From CAYIRQ01 sp964365905 (lineage in GTDB: Bacteria; Patescibacteriota; Gracilibacteria; Peribacterales; Peribacteraceae): DNA of 5,968 nucleotides. The stretch is taken from the NCBI GenBank assembly GCA_964365905.1, contig CAYIRQ010000084.1:1-5968 (forward strand), in the 5' to 3' direction. Under the pieces are notes generated by a model, which had not been told where the DNA came from, did not search any database, and saw only the letters and a list, made by a program, of their open reading frames with translations. Position 1 is the first letter of the stretch; each line of letters starts with the position of its first letter. Positions 1 to 5,371 of this stretch are shown here, piece after piece. The translations under genes and the position numbers were made by a program.

Positions 1-1786
1 TTAACTCCTCCACCTTTACACCCCACGACTTCAGTAAACGTTCCTTCTCCGCATCCGTGAAGACGTACTGCGTTTCTTTCCCCCGTGCAATTTTATAGAG
101 CGGCGGCTGACCGATGTAGAGATGCCCGGTCTCAATGAGCTCGGGATAGTAACGAAAGAAGAATGTGAGAAGGAGCGTGCGGATGTGCGCGCCATCCACA
201 TCGGCATCCGTCATGATGATGATGCGATCGTAGCGAAGCTTCGCAAAATCCTTCTGCTCACCGATCCCCACGCCGAGCGCGATGATGAGCGCTTTGATTT
301 CGTTATTTGCGAGCATCTTATCGAGTCGTGCTTGTTCGACGTTCAGGATTTTTCCCTTGAGAGGAAGAATCGCCTGCGTCTCGCGATTCCGGCCCTGCTT
401 TGCCGACCCTCCAGCGGAGTCTCCCTCGACGATGAAGAGCTCGGAGTTTGCAGGGTCTTTGCTCGAGCAATCCGCGAGCTTGCCCGGGAGCGTCATGCCT
501 TCGAGCGCACCCTTGCGGATCACGGAATCGCGCGCGGCGCGGGCGGCGAGACGGGCGCGCGCGGCAAGCAGGCATTTTCCGATGACGTCTTTCGCTTCGG
601 AGGGATGCTCCTCGAAGTACTGCGCAAGGCGCTCATTCACGACGGTTTCGACCGCCGTCTTCATTTCGGCATTCCCGAGTTTGCTCTTCGTCTGGCCCTC
701 AAATTGCGGATCTTTGAGCCGCACGGAGAGCACGGCCGCGAGTCCTTCGCGCACGTCATCGGCGGTCATGTTCTCTTCCTTTTCCTTGAGAAACTGCTGC
801 GTGCGCGCATAGGCATTGATCGTGCGCGTGAGCGCCGCCTTGAATCCGGTGAGGTGCGTCCCTCCCTCCGTCGTATGAATGTTATTCGCGAACGTCGCGA
901 CGTTTTCCTGGAACGCTTGCGAGTATTGAAGGGCAATCTCGACGAATCCCTCCGGCATGTCTTTCTCGAACCAGATCACGTCACCGATCGGTCCCTTCTG
1001 TTCATTGAGGTGAGAAACGTATGCCGCAATGCCCCCCTCGAAATGAAAGCGGTATTTGCGGGGAATCTTCTCATCCTGCGCAGGTCGTTTCTCACGAAGA
1101 TCCACGATATCGATCGTGATCCCGCGCGTGAGGTAGGCCTGCTGACGGAAATGCGCAAGGAGCGTTTCGAGATGGAACTCCGATGTTTCAAAAATCTCGG
1201 CATCCGGCCAGAACTGGATCCGCGTGCCGTGCTTTTCGGTCTTCCCCATTTTTTTGAGTGCGGCTAGCGGCTTCCCGCGGCGGTATTCCTGCATATGAAT
1301 CTGTCCGTCCCGATAGACTTCCGCCCGCATCTTCTCGCTCAACGCGTTCACGACCGATGCGCCCACGCCATGGAGCCCTCCCGATACTTTGTATCCCGAC
1401 GCGTCCCCGCCGAACTTCCCACCCGCATGGAGCATCGTGAGCACGACTTCGAGCGCGGGCTTTTTCGCCGTCGGGTGCATGTCCACCGGAATGCCGCGAC
1501 CGTTATCCTCCACACTGATGGATCCATCCTTCTCGAGCGTCACCGTCACCCAGTCACAATGTCCCGCCATCGCTTCGTCGATGGAGTTATCGACGATTTC
1601 ATAGACGCAGTGATGCAATCCTCTCTCGTCGGTCGAACCGATGAACATCCCAGGACGCTTGCGGACGGGTTCCAGACCCTCCAAAACTTGAATATGTTCA
1701 GCGGTATACTTGCCCCCCGAAGCCTTGGCGGAGGTGGGTTGGGCTTTTCCGGTGATCTTTTTAGGGGCGCTCACGGCAGGGGTCAT
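1..1786 (-). CDS. gyrB: DNA gyrase subunit B (partial, C-terminus beyond the left edge)
   Basis: This is the ATPase/TOPRIM subunit of type IIA topoisomerase, which drives ATP-dependent negative supercoiling with GyrA in the cytoplasm. 595 codons are visible with no stop, so the 3' end lies outside the window. The GHKL ATPase domain shows the catalytic Glu63 and Asn67 in IVDNSIDEA, Asp94 in DNGRGIP, and the glycine-rich lid GGLHGVG at 136-142. The transducer domain carries the QTK loop at 365-367. The TOPRIM domain has EGDSAGG at 454-460, PLKGKILNVE near 475-484, and Asp527, Asp529 and Asp531 in DADVDG. HAGGKFGG at 120-127 favours GyrB over ParE. The conserved domain starts near residue 26, after a basic, Ala/Thr-rich extension. 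The ATG at 1786 has no Shine-Dalgarno; CCCCCTCT precedes it. The short form of the family would need only some 45-60 more residues; whether the longer Gram-negative insert is present cannot be seen. It follows a toxin-antitoxin pair on the same strand. Confidence 0.96.
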   Translation of the reverse strand, partial: MTPAVSAPKKITGKAQPTSAKASGGKYTAEHIQVLEGLEPVRKRPGMFIGSTDERGLHHCVYEIVDNSIDEAMAGHCDWVTVTLEKDGSISVEDNGRGIPVDMHPTAKKPALEVVLTMLHAGGKFGGDASGYKVSGGLHGVGASVVNALSEKMRAEVYRDGQIHMQEYRRGKPLAALKKMGKTEKHGTRIQFWPDAEIFETSEFHLETLLAHFRQQAYLTRGITIDIVDLREKRPAQDEKIPRKYRFHFEGGIAAYVSHLNEQKGPIGDVIWFEKDMPEGFVEIALQYSQAFQENVATFANNIHTTEGGTHLTGFKAALTRTINAYARTQQFLKEKEENMTADDVREGLAAVLSVRLKDPQFEGQTKSKLGNAEMKTAVETVVNERLAQYFEEHPSEAKDVIGKCLLAARARLAARAARDSVIRKGALEGMTLPGKLADCSSKDPANSELFIVEGDSAGGSAKQGRNRETQAILPLKGKILNVEQARLDKMLANNEIKALIIALGVGIGEQKDFAKLRYDRIIIMTDADVDGAHIRTLLLTFFFRYYPELIETGHLYIGQPPLYKIARGKETQYVFTDAEKERLLKSWGVKVEEL

Positions 1787-1819
1787 AGAGGGGGATTTGA
1801 GGCTACTTGATTCCGGTAA

Positions 1820-1848
1820 AGTCTAGAGAAAAAGGCTGCCGGAAGCAA
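1820..1848 (-). promoter_or_regulatory. Possible sigma70-type promoter for gyrB
   Basis: On the minus strand, TTGCTT (1848-1843) and TAGACT (1825-1820) are separated by exactly 17 nt. They match the -35 consensus at three of six and the -10 consensus at four of six positions. The implied start would leave a leader of roughly 25-30 nt before the gyrB ATG. The site lies in the 105-nt gap after the toxin gene, the right place for an independent gyrB promoter. The match is modest and could be chance. Apart from this I see nothing in the gap at 1787-1891. Confidence 0.35.
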
Positions 1849-1891
1849 GAATTACAGTAGTGGACATAATTGATCTTCATGTCCCCTTGAA

Positions 1892-2152
1892 TCATCTGCG
1901 GTACACTTTATCTCGCGGTTCGATGCTCGTGATGGTAAACACGTGTGCCTGACAAAAGAACGTGATACGGATTTTTCCCACACGAAATCGATGCGTTGCG
2001 GGAGGGAGGTTGACGAGCGGCTCGGCAAAAACCAATGGATTCTCTGCGGAGAGAAATTGCCGCAGCTTCTTCTCAATGAGCAACCGCAAACGGGAACCGA
2101 GTTTCTGGAGGTCCCGCTCCGCTTTGCGCGTGAGGACAAATTGATAGGCCAT
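1892..2152 (-). CDS. RelE/ParE-family toxin of a type II toxin-antitoxin pair
   Basis: This 86-residue protein has the RelE/ParE fold pattern. It starts with a short strand (YQFVLTRKAERDLQKL, residues 3-18), continues with two helices to about residue 35, then the strands HRFRVGKIRITFF (54-66) and HVFTITSIEPRDKVYR (70-85). Basic and aromatic residues in positions typical of the RNase members are Arg55, Arg57, Arg62, Arg80 and Tyr84; the usual HR-[RDE]-VY ending reads PRDKVY. RelE-type members cut mRNA on the ribosome and ParE-type members poison gyrase; sequence alone does not decide which applies here. The start ATG at 2152 lies two nucleotides after the stop of the upstream gene, implying translational coupling. 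There is no Shine-Dalgarno, only a pyrimidine-rich CCCCTCT stretch. The adjacent gyrB gene is suggestive in view of ParE activity but proves nothing. Confidence 0.85.
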   Translation of the reverse strand: MAYQFVLTRKAERDLQKLGSRLRLLIEKKLRQFLSAENPLVFAEPLVNLPPATHRFRVGKIRITFFCQAHVFTITSIEPRDKVYRR

Positions 2153-2154
2153 GG

Positions 2155-2517
2155 TCAGAGGGGTCGTACTCTGCCAGCCTTCGCGTCACGAAGAGCCTTC
2201 TCGTACTCCTGCCGAATCTTCTCTCGAAATTTTTTATTGAAGGGCCACTGCCTCTCGAGAGCATCGATCAGTTCCCCGATCGTCACCTTTTCATACGATT
2301 CGTCCGGCAGCGTCTCGAAGAGACGCTCATCAATCCTGCACACAAGTTCCCAGAAGGCAATGAGATCAAAGAGAAACCAGGCAGGTTTCCCCTCCGCATC
2401 GCGACCGACCGCAGCATGGAACCTTTTCGGCAGCCTTGCGCCCTTCGGAGCAAACGTGGAGAAGGGAACGATCACACGGGACGTCTGTGCCGCTGCTTTT
2501 TTTCTCTTGCGTGCCAT
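2155..2517 (-). CDS. Putative antitoxin partner of the RelE/ParE toxin (family not recognised)
   Basis: This 120-residue protein is encoded immediately upstream of the toxin gene, with two nucleotides between its TGA and the toxin ATG. This antitoxin-first order is usual for type II modules. I do not recognise the family. Visible parts are a very basic N-terminus (MARKRKK), a central segment with aromatic residues (PAWFLFDLIAFWELV, about 45-59), a segment YEKVTIGELIDALERQWPF (75-93), and a charged helix KKFREKIRQEYEKALRDAK (95-113) that could wrap the toxin. No ribbon-helix-helix, AbrB or Phd pattern is obvious. I prefer the ATG at 2517 over the in-frame ATG at 2559 because a strong extended -10 box ends six nucleotides before 2517, inside the longer reading. 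The antitoxin role is inferred from position and size only. Confidence 0.72.
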   Translation of the reverse strand: MARKRKKAAAQTSRVIVPFSTFAPKGARLPKRFHAAVGRDAEGKPAWFLFDLIAFWELVCRIDERLFETLPDESYEKVTIGELIDALERQWPFNKKFREKIRQEYEKALRDAKAGRVRPL

Positions 2518-2523
2518 ACATCC

Positions 2524-2552
2524 ACTATAGCACACATACCGTCTGCTATCAC
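2524..2552 (-). promoter_or_regulatory. Extended -10 promoter of the toxin-antitoxin operon, probably leaderless
   Basis: On the minus strand, GTGATA (2552-2547, four of six matches to -35) and TATAGT (2529-2524, five of six matches to -10) are 17 nt apart, with the TGn extension at 2532-2530. The antitoxin ATG begins seven nucleotides after the -10 box, so transcription would start at or near the A of the start codon and the mRNA would be leaderless. Confidence 0.6.
2527..2549. promoter_or_regulatory. Inverted repeat overlapping the TA promoter, candidate operator
   Basis: ATAGC (2527-2531) and GCTAT (2545-2549) form perfect 5-bp arms around a 13-nt spacer. One arm overlaps the -10 box and the other abuts the -35 box. 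Type II modules are commonly repressed by antitoxin or TA complex binding to such repeats. The arms are short, so this is suggestive only. Confidence 0.35.
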
Positions 2553-2574
2553 CCTTCATTGCGCATGAATCTGT

Positions 2575-2597
2575 CGCCCCTCGGCGAGCTCGGGGCG
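2575..2597 (-). terminator. GC-rich stem-loop just after secY, possible terminator
   Basis: CGCCCC (2597-2592 on the minus strand) pairs perfectly with GGGGCG (2580-2575) around an 11-nt loop. It begins about eight nucleotides after the secY stop. No T-run follows, so it is not a canonical intrinsic terminator; it may end or stabilise the 3' end of the ribosomal operon mRNA. Confidence 0.35.
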
Positions 2598-2604
2598 CTT
2601 GAGG

Positions 2605-3894
2605 TCAAGCAAGCTTCTCGTAATCGTGCGCGAGTAACTGCGCATTCACCTGTCGAATGATTTCGAGCACGACGCCGACCACGATGATGAGACCGGAACC
2701 GGAGAGGAGGAGATCCTGGGAATTGAGCGATGAATATCGCGTGAAGAGGAGCGGGATGATCGCGATGATGCCGAGGAAAACGCCTCCCCAGAGGTTCAGT
2801 CGAACGCTCACTTTCTGGAGCACCTCCGCAGTTTGGCGCCCGGGCCGAATTCCCGGGATGAATCCTCCGCGCTTCTGGATGTCTTCCGCGAGTTGATCCG
2901 GCCGGAAGGTCACAGAGACATAGAAGTACGTAAAGAGGAGGACGAGGAGGAAGTAGAGACCGAGATAGAGAGGACTCGGACTATTCGCATTGAGGTAGGT
3001 GCTGATGAACGTCACGACGCGCTCGAAGCGGGGCGCCGTCTGCAGAAACTGCGCGATGATGCCCGGGAAGGTGATGAGGGAGATCGCGAAGATGATCGGA
3101 ATCATGCCTGCCTGATTGAGACGAATGGGAATGCCGCCCTGTACCCCCCTCCCCGCCCCCTGATTCGCGTACGTAATGGGAATGAGGCGGTGCGCCTCCG
3201 TGAAGAGCACGACGGCAACGAGGAGCAGGAGCGTGAGCATCGTGAAGAGGAAGAACGCGCCCTGCTTTCCGGCTCCCGCAACGAACATACTACTCAAAGC
3301 CGCAGGCATGCTGGAAACGATGCCCGTAAAAATGATGAGAGAAATTCCGTTCCCCACGCCTTTCTCCGTCATCACTTCCCCGAGCCACATGAGGAAGAGA
3401 GCGCCCGCGGAGACGATCACCATTGGGCCCAGAACCTCGGGGAACGATGTCTCAATGAGTCGTCCACCGACCGTTGCAGCACCGGAATTGAGGAGGAGCA
3501 GAAAGCCGTAGCTCTGGAGGAAGGCGAGTGGGAACGTGAGATACCGCGTGTACCGATTGATCTTCTGCTGTCCCTGCTGTCCTTCTTTGCTGAGCGCTTC
3601 AAGTTTCGGAAAGATAACGGTGCAGAGCTGCAGAATGATCGAGGCATTGATGTAGGGGGAGAGTCCGAGCATCACGATCGAGAAGTTATCGATCGCGCCA
3701 CCCGTGAGTGCGGCGAAGACGCCAAGAGCCCCCCCCGCTCCACGACCGGAGAGAAAGTTCCGGAGCGCGGTGGGATCCGCTCCCGGCACGGGAATATGCG
3801 CAATGAAGCGGTACAGAATGAGGAGCGCAAGCGTGAGGAAGATGCGCTTCCGGAGATCCTCGGAGTGCCAGAGCTGAACGAGGTATTTCCACAT
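2605..3894 (-). CDS. secY: Protein translocase subunit SecY
   Basis: SecY is the channel subunit of the SecYEG translocon in the cytoplasmic membrane. At 429 residues it has the normal length, with about ten membrane segments near 18-36, 72-92, 118-138, 155-172, 180-203, 211-232, 262-285, 308-328, 368-385 and 396-412. Family signatures visible are IPVPGAD (34-40), the plug and TM2 region AIDNFSIVMLGLSPYINASI (67-86), GVGNGISLIIF (179-189), GGIPIRLNQAGMIPIIFA (253-270), and the cytosolic ribosome/SecA-binding loop DQLAEDIQKRGGFIPGIRPG (333-352). The ATG at 3894 fits the usual short N-terminus. No Shine-Dalgarno is present, only TTTCCCGT. It follows rplO as in the spc operon, but the downstream neighbours are a TA pair and gyrB, not adk or map. 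The 5' leader contains half of an octamer-repeat array. Confidence 0.97.
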   Translation of the reverse strand: MWKYLVQLWHSEDLRKRIFLTLALLILYRFIAHIPVPGADPTALRNFLSGRGAGGALGVFAALTGGAIDNFSIVMLGLSPYINASIILQLCTVIFPKLEALSKEGQQGQQKINRYTRYLTFPLAFLQSYGFLLLLNSGAATVGGRLIETSFPEVLGPMVIVSAGALFLMWLGEVMTEKGVGNGISLIIFTGIVSSMPAALSSMFVAGAGKQGAFFLFTMLTLLLLVAVVLFTEAHRLIPITYANQGAGRGVQGGIPIRLNQAGMIPIIFAISLITFPGIIAQFLQTAPRFERVVTFISTYLNANSPSPLYLGLYFLLVLLFTYFYVSVTFRPDQLAEDIQKRGGFIPGIRPGRQTAEVLQKVSVRLNLWGGVFLGIIAIIPLLFTRYSSLNSQDLLLSGSGLIIVVGVVLEIIRQVNAQLLAHDYEKLA

Positions 3895-3899
3895 ACGGG

Positions 3900-3931
3900 A
3901 AATGGCTAAATGGCTAAATTGTTACATTGTT
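3900..3931 (-). repeat. Four-unit octamer array, left arm
   Basis: Four consecutive 8-nt units occupy exactly 32 nt. Read on the minus strand they are AACAATGT, AACAATTT and two copies of AGCCATTT. The array begins six nucleotides before the secY start codon and is the mirror partner of the array at 3968-3999. Confidence 0.8.
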
Positions 3932-3967
3932 CGCAGAGCGGACACAGAGCGTGTGCCAATGATGAAT
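3932..3967. other. 36-nt GC-richer centre between the two octamer arrays
   Basis: This segment separates the two inverted octamer arrays. It can form a small imperfect hairpin: GGACAC (3940-3945) pairs with GTGTGCC (3951-3957) across an AGAGC loop, with one bulged G. No gene or promoter is evident. Confidence 0.4.
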
Positions 3968-3999
3968 AACAATTTAACAATGTATCAATTGAACAATTG
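3968..3999 (+). repeat. Four-unit octamer array, right arm, overlapping the rplO 3' end
   Basis: Four consecutive 8-nt units, AACAATTT, AACAATGT, ATCAATTG and AACAATTG, occupy exactly 32 nt on the plus strand, in opposite orientation to the array at 3900-3931. AACAATGTA (3976-3984) and TACATTGTT (3923-3931) are perfect 9-bp complements, as are TAACAATTT (3967-3975) and AAATTGTTA (3916-3924). The right part of the array encodes the last residues and the stop of rplO. Confidence 0.8.
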
Positions 4000-4428
4000 T
4001 ACTGTGCCCCCCGCTTTCTCAATCGCCTGTTTCGCGCTTTTCGAAGCGGCATGCACCGTGAGTGCAAACTTCTTCGTAACGCTCCCCTTCCCGAGCACTT
4101 TCACCGGACGCTTCCTGCGAAGAAGTCCTGCCGCACGGAGAGCATCGACATCATACGATCCCGCGGGAAGCTTCGCTTCCAGCACCTCCAGATTCACGAC
4201 TTCAAATTCTTCCCGGCCGGGGTTCTTGAATCCCTGAAACTTCGGCTGCCTGCGGAAGAGCGGCGTCTGCCCTCCTTCGAACTGCGGCTTCACGCCACCT
4301 CCCGCGCGCGCCTTCTGACCCTTTGCACCCCTGCCGCTAAAGGTCCCGCGCCCGGAGCCGGTGCCGCGACCCCTGCGTCTGTGCCGATGCGTCGATCCTC
4401 GCGCCGGTTTGAGGGTATGGAGAAACAT
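3985..4428 (-). CDS. rplO: 50S ribosomal protein L15
   Basis: L15 is a late-assembly protein of the large ribosomal subunit that contacts 23S rRNA. The 147-residue length is normal. The N-terminus MFLHTLKPARGS is followed by the basic glycine-rich tail GRGTGSGRGTFSGRGAKGQKARAGGG (20-45), EGGQTPLFRRQPKFQGF (51-67) and the globular domain with VNLEVLEAKLPAG (78-90), LLRRKRPVKVLGKGSVTKKFALTVHAASKSAKQAIEKAGG (102-141). The start at 4428 matches the family N-terminus. No Shine-Dalgarno is present; the leader is pyrimidine-rich. The final residues QLFN and the TGA stop are encoded by an intergenic octamer repeat. Upstream, where spc operons place rpmD and rpsE, lies an oppositely oriented gene. rplO and secY therefore need their own promoter or read-through across about 1 kb, and I see no convincing promoter in the 55-nt gap. 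Confidence 0.97.
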   Translation of the reverse strand: MFLHTLKPARGSTHRHRRRGRGTGSGRGTFSGRGAKGQKARAGGGVKPQFEGGQTPLFRRQPKFQGFKNPGREEFEVVNLEVLEAKLPAGSYDVDALRAAGLLRRKRPVKVLGKGSVTKKFALTVHAASKSAKQAIEKAGGTVQLFN

Positions 4429-4472
4429 CGGAGGGAGGGTAGCAGGGAGCAGAAGCGAAGAAAAGCGGTTAC

Positions 4473-4478
4473 AGGAGA
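4473..4478 (+). promoter_or_regulatory. Shine-Dalgarno site AGGAGA deciding the start at 4484
   Basis: AGGAGA ends five nucleotides before the ATG at 4484 on the plus strand, near-ideal spacing. It selects this ATG over the longer in-frame reading starting at 4361 inside rplO. None of the minus-strand genes in this window has such a site. Caution: the surrounding plus strand is purine-rich because it complements the pyrimidine-rich rplO leader, so the match may be partly accidental. Confidence 0.55.
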
Positions 4479-4483
4479 AAGTT

Positions 4484-4828
4484 ATGGTGTATGCTTCACC
4501 ACTAATGAACTCACCTCCACAAGCACCTGTGTACGAGACGCACTTCTCCTCTGGAAAAGTGGATACAAGGTTGGTTATTCCAAGCTACGGAGCTGATGAT
4601 GACATCTGGCGCTATGAAACGTTCATCCCGGAAAGCATGACAGGCAGTCAGTTAACCTTTTTCGTCGGCGAAGAAATCACACAGGCTACAGACCCAAGAA
4701 TTCTTGCGCAGACTGCTCAACTGGCAAAGAAAGTTCACGATGATGTGTCACAAATGTGTAGAACCGAATACAATCAGCAAAAGTTAGAACAGGACATCTA
4801 TCGATATGTGTCAACTGTCAATCCGTAG
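4484..4828 (+). CDS. Unrecognised 114-residue protein on the opposite strand within the ribosomal operon
   Basis: This is the only plausible plus-strand gene. I do not recognise a family. The product begins with a Ser/Pro-rich stretch (MVYASPLMNSPPQAPVY) and continues into a mixed segment with TRLVIPSYGADDDIWRYETF (28-47) and SQLTFFVGEEITQ (55-67). It ends in a likely helical half, PRILAQTAQLAKKVHDDVSQ (71-90) and YNQQKLEQDIYRYVS (96-110). No signal peptide or membrane segment is evident. The start is supported by AGGAGA upstream. GC is about 46% by hand count over 4501-4800, against about 58% in the neighbouring DJ-1 gene, consistent with foreign or lineage-specific origin. It diverges from rplO with 55 nt between starts and converges on the DJ-1 gene with three nucleotides between stops, leaving no room for a terminator. 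Confidence 0.6.
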   Translation: MVYASPLMNSPPQAPVYETHFSSGKVDTRLVIPSYGADDDIWRYETFIPESMTGSQLTFFVGEEITQATDPRILAQTAQLAKKVHDDVSQMCRTEYNQQKLEQDIYRYVSTVNP

Positions 4829-4831
4829 CGT

Positions 4832-5365
4832 TCAAATTGAGGCGAGTCTCCTCCCAAACTCCTCCGCCGCAGCCGGTCCGTTCGCTGTCACAATCTTTCC
4901 ATCCACGGTGACGGCTTCTCCCGTATATTGCGCGCCGCATTCCCGAAGCACTTGTGATGGCGTGGGGAGGGCTACCTGCCCTGAGCCCGTCGAAGGGTCC
5001 CACACCGTCGCCTTCTTTCCTCGTAGCACTCCGGCACGAGCAAGAATCGTGGGCGCGATGCAGATGGCTCCGAGCACTTTTCCATGCGTGACCGTGTCAC
5101 GGGCGATCCGATGCGCATCGGTATTCTCCGCGAGTTCTGCGGCACCCGGTCCTCCGATGAAGGCGACTCGATCGAAATCACCAACGCGAACATCCCGAAG
5201 TGCGACTTCTGCTTTTTCTTCTCCTCCCAGCTTCCCGAAACAAGGTCCAACTTCGAGACTCGCAATCATCACGGCAAAGCTCGCATCGACGAGCCCCTTC
5301 CGCGTCCCAGCATACTCGATATCCTGATACCCATCCTGCGCGATGATGAGGAGCGCGCGTTTCAT
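4832..5365 (-). CDS. DJ-1/PfpI-family protein with an in-frame repeat insertion
   Basis: This 177-residue protein has the flavodoxin-like class I glutamine-amidotransferase fold of DJ-1/PfpI, whose members act as proteases, deglycases, chaperones or stress proteins. It starts with KRALLIIAQDGYQDIEY (2-18), where an acidic residue (Glu17) supports the nucleophile. It continues with DFDRVAFIGGPGAAEL (63-78), and the nucleophile elbow GAICIAPTILARAGVLRGKKATVW (99-122) has Cys102. The usual next residue His is Ile103, as in the AICIAP branch of the family, so a PfpI-like protease triad is not intact here and the activity is uncertain. The end VDGKIVTANGPAAAEEFGRRL (154-174) is typical. Residues 124-130 (PSTGSGQ) come from a palindromic repeat inserted after the KKATVW strand, in a region likely to be a surface loop. 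The gene starts six nucleotides after rpsE, without a Shine-Dalgarno, and sits where rpmD usually lies. Confidence 0.9.
   Translation of the reverse strand: MKRALLIIAQDGYQDIEYAGTRKGLVDASFAVMIASLEVGPCFGKLGGEEKAEVALRDVRVGDFDRVAFIGGPGAAELAENTDAHRIARDTVTHGKVLGAICIAPTILARAGVLRGKKATVWDPSTGSGQVALPTPSQVLRECGAQYTGEAVTVDGKIVTANGPAAAEEFGRRLASI
4979..4997. repeat. Palindromic repeat element inside the DJ-1 gene
   Basis: This 19-bp imperfect palindrome reads CCCTTCGACGGGCTCAGGG on the minus strand. It matches from memory a short intergenic repeat frequent in many environmental genomes, where frames read PSTGSGQ, PEPVEG or LRQAQG. Here the coding frame is PSTGSGQ. Wider flanks, GTGTGGG (5004-4998) and CCCACGC (4965-4959), can pair with one wobble, which suggests an inserted segment of roughly 40 nt. 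Confidence 0.7.
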
Positions 5366-5371
5366 GTGACT

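Noticed and set aside
122..1267. Long plus-strand open frame (381 codons)
   Set aside because: It lies antisense to conserved gyrB coding sequence; its product is Arg/Glu/Leu-rich with no family pattern, as expected for the shadow of a GC-rich gene.
1852..2139. Minus-strand 95-codon frame overlapping the toxin
   Set aside because: It occupies a different frame of the same strand as the RelE/ParE-like gene and has no recognisable pattern.
2833..3909. Long plus-strand open frame (358 codons)
   Set aside because: Antisense to secY, whose translation is unmistakable. The highly charged product is a complement artefact of hydrophobic codons.
3900..3999. CRISPR array interpretation of the octamers
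   Set aside because: The units are only 8 nt, contiguous, without spacers, and no cas genes are present.
4361..4483. Longer N-terminus for the plus-strand orphan gene, starting at 4361
   Set aside because: It would overlap the rplO 5' end by 68 nt and reads as the complement of the L15 Gly/Arg tail; the ATG at 4484 has a well-placed AGGAGA site.
4478..4510. Possible rplO promoter inside the start of the orphan gene (TTCATT, 17 nt, CATAAC on the minus strand)
   Set aside because: Both boxes match the consensus poorly, so I do not list it, although rplO probably needs a promoter near here.
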